A stretch of 9,481 nucleotides of DNA from CAYLZN01 sp964387935 (GTDB lineage Bacteria; Acidobacteriota; Vicinamibacteria; Vicinamibacterales; JAFNAJ01). A program made the translations under genes and the position numbers. Below the pieces are notes generated by a model, which was not told where the DNA came from, made no database searches, and was given only the letters and a program-made list of their open reading frames with translations. The stretch is from assembly GCA_964387935.1 (NCBI GenBank), contig CAYLZN010000229.1:1-9481 (forward strand), read 5' to 3'. Positions 4,660 to 9,481 of the stretch are shown here, in pieces (the first letter of the stretch is position 1; each line of letters starts with the position of its first letter).

Positions 4660-5601
4660 TTACCGAGCCACCGCCGTCTGTTCGAACCACGCCACGGTGC
4701 GCCCCAGCCCTTCCTCGAAGCTGACCAGGGGTTCGTAGTTCAGCAGTCGGCGGGCGCGCGCGATGTCTGCCTGCGAGTCGCGGACGTCCCCCGCTCGGGG
4801 CTCCGCGTATCGGGCCTCGACCTCCGACCCGGTGAGCGAGCGGAGTGTGCCAAGCAGGGCGTTCAAGGACACCCGCCCGCCCGTGGCGACGTTGATCACG
4901 GCCCCAGCGACCCCTGGCGCGTGGCAGGCGCGGAGCACGCCGTCGACGACGTTGGCCACGTAGGTGAAGTCGCGGGTCTGTTCGCCATCGCCGTAGATGG
5001 TCGGGGTGGTCCCTTCCAGCAACGCACGGATGAAGAGCGAGATCACGCCGGAGTATGGCGACGAGGGGTCCTGCCGCGGGCCGAAGACGTTGAAGTAGCG
5101 GATGCTCACGGTCTCGAGCCCGTACAGGCGATGGAACATCGCGAGGTACTGCTCCCCCACCAGTTTCTGCAGCGCATACGGAGAAAGCGGTGCCGTCGGC
5201 ATCTCCTCGTGCTTGGGCAGCGTGGGGGTATCGCCGTACGCCGACGAGGACGCGGCGTACACGACGCGCCTGACGCCGGCGTCGCGGGCCGCGACGAGCA
5301 CGTTGAGCGTGGCGTCGATGTTGGCGCGGTTGGACGTGATGGGGTCGGTCACCGAGCGCGGCACCGAGGGAATCGCCGCCTGGTGCAGCACGTAGTCGAC
5401 CCCTGCCGCCGCCCGCCTGGCGAACTCGACGTCGGCGAGGTCCCCTTCGAAGAACTCCACGCCGGGCACGTGGTCCAGGTTCTCGCGTTTGCCGGTGCTC
5501 AGGTTGTCGGCGACGCGCACCCGTTCGCCGCGGCGCACCAGTTCTTCCGCCAGATGGGACCCGATGAATCCCGCGCCACCCGTCACCAGATAAAAGGCCA
5601 T
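4660..5601 (-). CDS. NAD-dependent sugar-nucleotide epimerase (extended SDR)
   Basis: The 313-residue product is an extended short-chain dehydrogenase/reductase acting on a nucleotide sugar in the cytoplasm. It shows the NAD-binding GGAGFIG motif (8-14), the acidic DNLSTGKREN segment after strand 2, the DLAD motif, the serine cluster ASSSAYG (117-123) and the catalytic pair Tyr142/Lys146 in YALQK. The substrate-binding region RYFNVFGPRQDPSSPYSGVI and the GDGEQTRDFTYV motif are typical of UDP-glucose/UDP-GlcNAc 4-epimerases of the WbpP/TviC and GalE-like type. Length is normal. The ATG at 5601 is preferred to an upstream in-frame start because GGGAG lies about 7 nt before it and the Rossmann strand begins at once. 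It follows the amidohydrolase by 60 nt and may be co-transcribed. It would supply sugars for polysaccharide or glycan synthesis; the exact substrate cannot be read from sequence. Confidence 0.93.
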   Translation of the reverse strand: MAFYLVTGGAGFIGSHLAEELVRRGERVRVADNLSTGKRENLDHVPGVEFFEGDLADVEFARRAAAGVDYVLHQAAIPSVPRSVTDPITSNRANIDATLNVLVAARDAGVRRVVYAASSSAYGDTPTLPKHEEMPTAPLSPYALQKLVGEQYLAMFHRLYGLETVSIRYFNVFGPRQDPSSPYSGVISLFIRALLEGTTPTIYGDGEQTRDFTYVANVVDGVLRACHAPGVAGAVINVATGGRVSLNALLGTLRSLTGSEVEARYAEPRAGDVRDSQADIARARRLLNYEPLVSFEEGLGRTVAWFEQTAVAR

Positions 5602-5636
5602 GGCAGTCTCCCGACTCGCTGACGCGCGCGCCTCTC

Positions 5637-5650
5637 GCGCGGGCCCGCGC
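5637..5650. repeat. 14-bp GC palindrome between amidohydrolase and epimerase genes
   Basis: GCGCGGGCCCGCGC is a perfect palindrome in the 60-nt spacer. In an all-G/C stretch this may be chance, but it could form an mRNA stem between the two genes. No T-tract follows. Confidence 0.3.
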
Positions 5651-5661
5651 TGCCGCACGGA

Positions 5662-6816
5662 TCAGTCCGTCGGCCACCCGGTATTCGGCAAACCAGGCAC
5701 CAGCTTGAGGGCGTTGCCGAAGTACAGCTTCTTGAGCACGGTGTCCGGCAGCGCCAGGCCGTACAGCTTCCAGAACGCGTGGTAGTCCCGGTAGTAGTCG
5801 AAGTACTCGTCGGCCGTCTCGAACGTGCGCCAGTAGTACGGGAACTCGTCGGGCTGGAAGCTGTCCTTGCCGAAGAGCACGCGGTCCTGGTACTTGGTGA
5901 GGAACGCAGCCGCCGCGCGGGGCTGGCGTCCAAGCTCGGCGAGGACGGCCGCCGTCTCCGTGTACACGTTCGGCAGGCGGTCCAGCAGGGCCGCCAGGCG
6001 CCCCAGGTCATTGGCGTGATAGGCCATGTGCGCGGCGATGAAGCGCGTGCGCGGGTGGCGCGCGAACATCCGGTCCCGCTCCGTCATGAGCGCCTCGAAG
6101 CGTGGGAACCGATCCGCCGGGTAGCGCCGCGACGGGTACAACGCCAGTTCGAGCCAGCGCTCGTTGGAGGAGTCGACGGGCTCGAAGAACGGGGCAGGTT
6201 CCGCCGTGTGGATCAGCACGGGCACGTTGAGGCGGCCACACGCGGCCCAGAGGGGATCGAGTTCCGGATCGTCCAGGGTGAGCCGCGTGCCATCGGCGCG
6301 ACGCACGCGGAGCCCGAGGTCCTTGAAGATCTTCAAGCCCCTGGCGCCGGCCTTGATGTCGGCTTCGAGTTGGGCGGCCGCTTTCGTGCCGAATCCCGGG
6401 CCCACGCCCCCGCCGAAATCCACGTTGGCGAAGAGCACCATCCGATCGCGGTGCGGGCTGTCGGCGATGGCCGTCAGCCCGGCGCGCAGGCGGTCTCCCC
6501 ACCCGCCACTCAGGTTCACGAGGAGGCGGATGTTGAGCGCATCCATCGCCGCGACCACCCTGTCGAACTCGGCCGCGGCAATGGGGGTAGGCTGGTGGCT
6601 GTGCACGTCGATCGCGGGGAACCTTGCGCGAGGCCGCGGGTGCTCCGCCGCGACGAGTGTTGACTTCGGCCTGTACTCGGTGATCGAGGGCGCGGGCCAC
6701 TCGGGCTGGCGCCCCTCGCCGGGCCGCGGCCGCAGCTGGCCTGGGCCCTGCGCGAGCGCCCAGCCGCCGGCCAGGCACACCACGGTCGTGACCAGCACGC
6801 GTGATCCCATCTGCAT
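5662..6816 (-). CDS. Secreted amidohydrolase (TIM-barrel metal-dependent hydrolase, amidohydrolase 2 type)
   Basis: The 384-residue product starts with a Sec signal peptide (core VLVTTVVCLAGGWALA, likely cleavage before QG) and a proline-rich linker. A TIM-barrel hydrolase of the amidohydrolase-2/ACMSD-like family follows. Candidate metal and catalytic residues are His72 and His74 (DVHSHQ), Lys162 or Lys165 (GLKIFKDLG), His203 (LIHTAEP), His263 (AAHMA) and Asp318 (FGKDS). The substrate is unknown; family members hydrolyse or decarboxylate cyclic and aromatic compounds. The aspartate motif is GKDS rather than the more usual GTD or GSD, but the aspartate itself is present. ATG 6816 is preceded by GAGG 10 nt upstream; ATG 6810 is also possible. 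The gene begins only about 50 nt after the 3' end of the RNase P RNA gene with no clear terminator between them. Confidence 0.92.
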   Translation of the reverse strand: MQMGSRVLVTTVVCLAGGWALAQGPGQLRPRPGEGRQPEWPAPSITEYRPKSTLVAAEHPRPRARFPAIDVHSHQPTPIAAAEFDRVVAAMDALNIRLLVNLSGGWGDRLRAGLTAIADSPHRDRMVLFANVDFGGGVGPGFGTKAAAQLEADIKAGARGLKIFKDLGLRVRRADGTRLTLDDPELDPLWAACGRLNVPVLIHTAEPAPFFEPVDSSNERWLELALYPSRRYPADRFPRFEALMTERDRMFARHPRTRFIAAHMAYHANDLGRLAALLDRLPNVYTETAAVLAELGRQPRAAAAFLTKYQDRVLFGKDSFQPDEFPYYWRTFETADEYFDYYRDYHAFWKLYGLALPDTVLKKLYFGNALKLVPGLPNTGWPTD

Positions 6817-6903
6817 CAGCGGAACACCTCGCGCGGGATTCTACCTTCAACAGACAGATTCGAGGCGGAAGCGCTGCAGCGGGCCGGTAAGCCGAATTCT
6901 GTC

Positions 6904-6938
6904 CCCTTCGACTCGCCCCTGCCGGGGCTCGCTCAGGG
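6904..6938. repeat. Palindromic repeat copy A (in the rnpB P19-position hairpin)
   Basis: The copy begins CCCTTCGACTCGCCCC on the plus strand and ends GGGGCTCGCTCAGGG. It is identical to copy B (7113-7146) except for one extra C in the centre. In the RNA it lies between GAATGATCGTC and the conserved GACAGAATTCGG, and its outer ends pair (CCCT with AGGG) to close the hairpin. Confidence 0.9.
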
Positions 6939-7112
6939 TGACGATCATTCCTCTGGGACCGCCATCGCTGGCGGCCTCGAGCGACCTACCCGGAGGCATC
7001 GGACGGGCCGCCCTCGAACGCCTCCCTATTTGGCCTTGCTCCGTGCGGGGTTTTGCCTGCCACCCCCGTTACCGGGAGCGCGGTGCGCTCTTACCGCACC
7101 TTTTCACCCTTA

Positions 7113-7146
7113 CCCTTCGACTCGCCCCTGCGGGGCTCGCTCAGGG
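7113..7146. repeat. Palindromic repeat copy B (5' half on plus strand of the rnpB P12 hairpin)
   Basis: The 34-nt unit begins CCCTTCGACTCGCCCC and ends GGGGCTCGCTCAGGG. It is nearly identical to copy A and inverted relative to copy C. Together B and C form the rnpB P12 stem. Confidence 0.9.
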
Positions 7147-7150
7147 CAAG

Positions 7151-7181
7151 CCTTGAGCGAGCCCCGCAGGGGCGAGTCGAA
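7151..7181. repeat. Palindromic repeat copy C, inverted
   Basis: This is the reverse complement of copy B over 31 nt with a single mismatch (position 7153), separated from B by 4 nt. The B-C pair makes a hairpin of about 31 bp in the RNase P RNA. Confidence 0.9.
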
Positions 7182-7341
7182 AGGCGGTATGTTTTCTGTG
7201 CCACTCTCCGTCGGGTTGCCCCGCCCGGGTGTTACCCGGCGCACTGCCCTGTGGAGTTCGGACTTTCCTCCCCACCGCGCCGTTCCGACAACGAGTCGGC
7301 GCACGCGGCACAGCGATCGTCTGGCCCGCTGCAACGCTCCC

Positions 7342-7347
7342 ATTGTA
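7342..7347 (-). promoter_or_regulatory. Candidate -10 box of rnpB
   Basis: TACAAT on the minus strand matches TATAAT in five of six positions and lies in the 30-nt gap after the NtrX-like gene, about 7 nt before position 7335. No good -35 box is found at 16-18 nt; CTGACC occurs at 21 nt, which is too far. Confidence 0.5.
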
Positions 7348-7370
7348 ATGCAGCGGCGGCTCGCGCGAGG

Positions 7371-8747
7371 TCAGTTCTCGCCTTCCTGCGTGATGCCGTA
7401 CTGCTCGAGCTTCTTGTACAGGTTCGACCGCGGGGTGCCGATGACCTCGGCCGTCTTGGAGATGTTCCAGGCGTTCTCGCGGAGTTTGTCGACGAGGAAG
7501 GCCCGTTCTGCGGCTTCCTTGAACTCGCGCAGCGTGCCGGGCCGCTCGCGAGGCGGCTCGCCGACCCCTTCAGCCGATCGCGGGTCGCCTCGCAGCACCT
7601 CGCGCAGATCCTCGACGTCGATCGTGTCGCCTGGCGCCATGATGACCAGGCGCTCCACGGTGTTGCGCAGTTCGCGGACGTTGCCCTTCCAGCGATGCTG
7701 CTGCATGCGCTCCATGGCCGCCGGCGTGAACCGGCGCAGCTTGAAGTTGTTTTCCCGACTGAACTGATCGACGAAGTGCCGGACCAGGAGCGGAACGTCC
7801 TCCTTGCGCTCCCGCAGCGGCGGCACGTAGACGGGGATGACGCTGAGGCGGAAGTACAGATCCTCGCGGAACGTGCCCCGCTCGATCTCCAGCTCGAGGT
7901 CCTTGTTGGTCGCCGCGATGACACGCACGTCCACCTTCAACGTCCGGGCCGAGCCGAGCCGCTCCACCTCGCCTTCCTGCAGGACGCGAAGCACCTTGGC
8001 CTGGGTCTTCGCGCTCATGTCGGCCACCTCGTCGAGGAAGATCGTCCCCCGGTCGGCCTGTTCGAACTTACCGATCTGCTTCTCCGTGGCGCCCGTGAAG
8101 GAGCCCTTCTCGTGACCGAACAGTTCGGACTCGATCAGTTCCTCCGGCAGCGCCGCGCAGTTGACCTGGATGAACCGCTCGCGGCTGCGCTGGCTGTTGC
8201 GGTGGATGGCTCGCGCCACCAGTTCCTTCCCCACCCCGCTCTCGCCGAGGATCAGCACGGTGGCCGAGGTCGGCGCCGCGCGTCGGATCGCGTCCATGAC
8301 GCGCACGAGCGTGCCGCTCTGGCCAATCATCTCGTGACGCAGGTCGTCCACCCGCTTCAGCCGTCCGACCTCCTGCGACAACTGGTCCTGCGCCAGGGCA
8401 TTGCGCACGGTCAGCAGGACGCGCTCGGTCGCCAGCGGCTTCTCGATGAAATCGAAGGCGCCGCGCTTGGTGGCCTCGACGGCGGTGCTCACGGTCCCGT
8501 GCCCGGAGATCATGACGACGGGCAGGTCCCCGTGCTGGCTCTTGAGGCGGTCCAGGACGTCGAGGCCGTCCATGCCCGGCATCTTGATGTCGAGGAACAC
8601 GAGGCTGGGCTCCTCGCGATCCACCATCGTCAGGCCGTCCGGCCCCGTCGGCGCGACGAGGCACTCATACCCCTCGTACTCGAGGATCATCTTCAACGAA
8701 TCGCGGATCGCCGCCTCGTCGTCGATCACGAGGATGCGCGGCTTCAC
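7371..8747 (-). CDS. NtrX-like sigma-54-dependent response regulator
   Basis: The 458-residue product has three domains. A receiver domain (1-120) has acidic residues Asp9/Asp10, phospho-acceptor Asp53 (FLDIKMPGMDG), Ser81 and Lys103. A sigma-54 activating AAA+ domain (about 140-365) has Walker A GESGVGKE (168-175), the sigma-54 contact loop as GSFTGA (215-220), and Walker B TIFLDE. A Fis-type DNA-binding domain (about 410-452) ends NISKTAEVIGTPRSNLYKKL, the pattern of the NtrX/NtrC group. It would activate sigma-54 promoters once phosphorylated by a sensor kinase not seen in this window. The start is GTG (8747-8745), overlapping the TGA of the HtrA-like gene in GTGA, so the two genes are coupled. 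The Ala-to-Ser change in GAFTGA is common in the family and is compatible with activity. Confidence 0.95.
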   Translation of the reverse strand: MKPRILVIDDEAAIRDSLKMILEYEGYECLVAPTGPDGLTMVDREEPSLVFLDIKMPGMDGLDVLDRLKSQHGDLPVVMISGHGTVSTAVEATKRGAFDFIEKPLATERVLLTVRNALAQDQLSQEVGRLKRVDDLRHEMIGQSGTLVRVMDAIRRAAPTSATVLILGESGVGKELVARAIHRNSQRSRERFIQVNCAALPEELIESELFGHEKGSFTGATEKQIGKFEQADRGTIFLDEVADMSAKTQAKVLRVLQEGEVERLGSARTLKVDVRVIAATNKDLELEIERGTFREDLYFRLSVIPVYVPPLRERKEDVPLLVRHFVDQFSRENNFKLRRFTPAAMERMQQHRWKGNVRELRNTVERLVIMAPGDTIDVEDLREVLRGDPRSAEGVGEPPRERPGTLREFKEAAERAFLVDKLRENAWNISKTAEVIGTPRSNLYKKLEQYGITQEGEN

Positions 8748-9481
8748 GAGCGGCCTGTCTCGACGCGCAGCGTCCGGAGGACGCGCTGATCGAGTTCCGG
8801 GATGTAGCAGAGGAACGCGTAGACCATGCCGTCGGCGGCCCCATCGAGCAGCCGCAGGTAGTCGCGCATCGACGTGACGGGCTTCCTGTTGATTTCCAGG
8901 ATGACGTCGCCGTGGACGAATCCGGCTTCGGCCGCGCCACTGAGCGCGTCCACGCTGGAGACGTAGACGCCGCGAAGATCGGCGGGCAGCTCGAGTCGTC
9001 GGACGATCGGGCGATCCAGTTCGCGCACGTGGAGCCCGAACAGCACCGCGGGCGTGGTGGCCCCCGGCGCGCCCGGTCGCGGCAGCGAGCCTGGCGCCGG
9101 GCCCGGCTCTTCCAACGGGGGCTCGTCCGACGGTCGCTCTGCCAGGCGAACCGTCAGCAGTTGCGTGCGGCCTTCGCGGACGACCTCGAGTTTCGACAGG
9201 GTCCCGGGCGTACTGCGGGCGATCTGGCGGACCAGGTCGTCGTTGGTCCGCACCGGTTCCTGATCCACGGAGACGATGACGTCGTACGGCCGGATCCCGG
9301 CCCGCGCGCCGGGGGAATCCGCGGCAACGTCCTGCACGAGGGCCCCCTGCACGGCGCCGAGCCTGAGCGACTCGCGCACGTCGGGATCGAGTTCGCGCAG
9401 CGTGAGGCCCACGTAGCCGCGGGAGACCCGACCGCGCTCGCGAAGCTGCGGCAGGATGCCACGCGCCATGTTTATCGGGAT
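8744..9481 (-). CDS. HtrA/DegP-like serine protease, C-terminal part with two PDZ domains
   Basis: The window shows the last 245 residues; the protease domain lies beyond the right edge. The first residues IPINMARGILPQL are the usual end of the trypsin-like domain of DegP/HtrA proteases (AIPIN followed by an M and a helix). PDZ1 follows (GYVGLTLREL to about LLTVRLAERP), with the GALVQDVAADSPGARAGIRPYDVIVSVD binding-groove region. A Pro/Gly-rich linker (EPPLEEPGPAPGSLPRPGAP) leads to PDZ2 (GLHVRELDR to the end), with GVYVSSVDALSGAAEAGFVHGDVILEINRK. Such proteins degrade or refold misfolded envelope proteins in the periplasm. Its TGA overlaps the GTG of the NtrX-like regulator, suggesting a shared envelope-stress operon. 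Truncation is due to the window edge, not to a mutation. Confidence 0.93.
   Translation of the reverse strand: MPINMARGILPQLRERGRVSRGYVGLTLRELDPDVRESLRLGAVQGALVQDVAADSPGARAGIRPYDVIVSVDQEPVRTNDDLVRQIARSTPGTLSKLEVVREGRTQLLTVRLAERPSDEPPLEEPGPAPGSLPRPGAPGATTPAVLFGLHVRELDRPIVRRLELPADLRGVYVSSVDALSGAAEAGFVHGDVILEINRKPVTSMRDYLRLLDGAADGMVYAFLCYIPELDQRVLRTLRVETGRS

Larger units (their letters stand above)
6867..7341 (-). ncRNA. rnpB: RNase P RNA (type A) with repeat-derived helices
   Basis: This is the catalytic RNA of RNase P, which matures tRNA 5' ends. On the minus strand the 5' conserved core GGAGGAAAGTCC lies at 7271-7260 and the 3' conserved segment ACAGAATTCGGCTTAC at 6902-6887. Between them are GGTAAGGGTGAAA, GTGCGGTAAGAGCGCACCGC, GGAGCAAGGCCAAATAGGG and GGGTAGG, in the same order as in E. 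coli. The P1 helix is formed by 7341-7323 with 6885-6867 (19 pairs including G-U). The P12 helix is an inverted pair of a palindromic repeat (7116-7181), and the P19-position hairpin contains a third copy (6904-6938), which makes the RNA about 470 nt instead of the usual 350-400. A TACAAT -10 box at 7347-7342 suggests transcription starts near 7335. No T-rich terminator follows. Identification is very secure. Confidence 0.97.

Noticed and set aside
4570..4670. c-di-GMP (GEMM) riboswitch suggested by CGCCGGTTACCGA on the plus strand
   Set aside because: Only the terminal segment is similar; the GAAA loop and AAAGCC core are missing, and the plus strand here runs antisense into the epimerase gene with no gene to control.
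4340..5677. Long minus-strand upstream extension of the ComEA-like reading frame
   Set aside because: The extension is out of frame with the clear epimerase and gives low-complexity Arg/Ala-rich sequence; the strong ribosome binding site and signal peptide fix the start at 4339.
7053..8789. Long plus-strand ORF of 578 codons across rnpB and the NtrX-like gene
   Set aside because: It runs through the RNase P RNA gene and is antisense to a textbook response regulator, so it is a GC-composition artefact.

Overview
The window is very GC-rich bacterial DNA in which every gene I can support lies on the minus strand. The gene set and style (an HtrA protease followed by an NtrX-type regulator, a secreted amidohydrolase, type IV pilus-like pseudopilins, many Fis-family enhancer-binding regulators, short GC-rich palindromic repeats) fit a soil Acidobacteriota, possibly class Vicinamibacteria. 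That placement is an inference from memory of such genomes, not a search result.

Read in the direction of transcription (from 9481 down to 1): (1) The 3' two thirds of an HtrA/DegP-like protease gene with two PDZ domains overlaps by 4 nt the start of an NtrX-like sigma-54 response regulator gene. (2) The RNase P RNA gene (rnpB) follows about 30 nt later. It is unusual: its P12 helix is a long inverted pair of a GC-rich palindromic repeat, and a third copy of the same repeat forms the variable hairpin (P19 position) near the 3' end. (3) A secreted TIM-barrel amidohydrolase and an NAD-dependent sugar-nucleotide epimerase follow, 60 nt apart. (4) After a 320-nt non-coding stretch rich in stem-loops comes a probable DNA-uptake and pilus-related group: a secreted ComEA-like helix-hairpin-helix protein, a FimT/GspH-type pseudopilin carrying a GRxR motif near its C-terminus, and a PilZ-like protein overlapping the pseudopilin gene by 4 nt. 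(5) A Fis-family enhancer-binding protein follows. It keeps its ATPase motifs but lacks the GAFTGA loop that contacts sigma-54. (6) An intergenic run of four consecutive near-perfect hairpins precedes an unrecognised secreted protein, whose end overlaps a 52-residue two-helix membrane ORF. (7) The window ends in the 5' part of gcvT, with a candidate promoter, an operator-like palindrome and a 12-bp hairpin in its leader.

The strongest biological themes are envelope stress and regulation (HtrA plus NtrX-like), DNA uptake/type IV pilus function with a possible c-di-GMP link (ComEA-like, FimT-like, PilZ-like), and a catalytic RNA whose variable helices appear to have been colonised by a mobile palindromic repeat. 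The rnpB observation is the one I consider most worth following.
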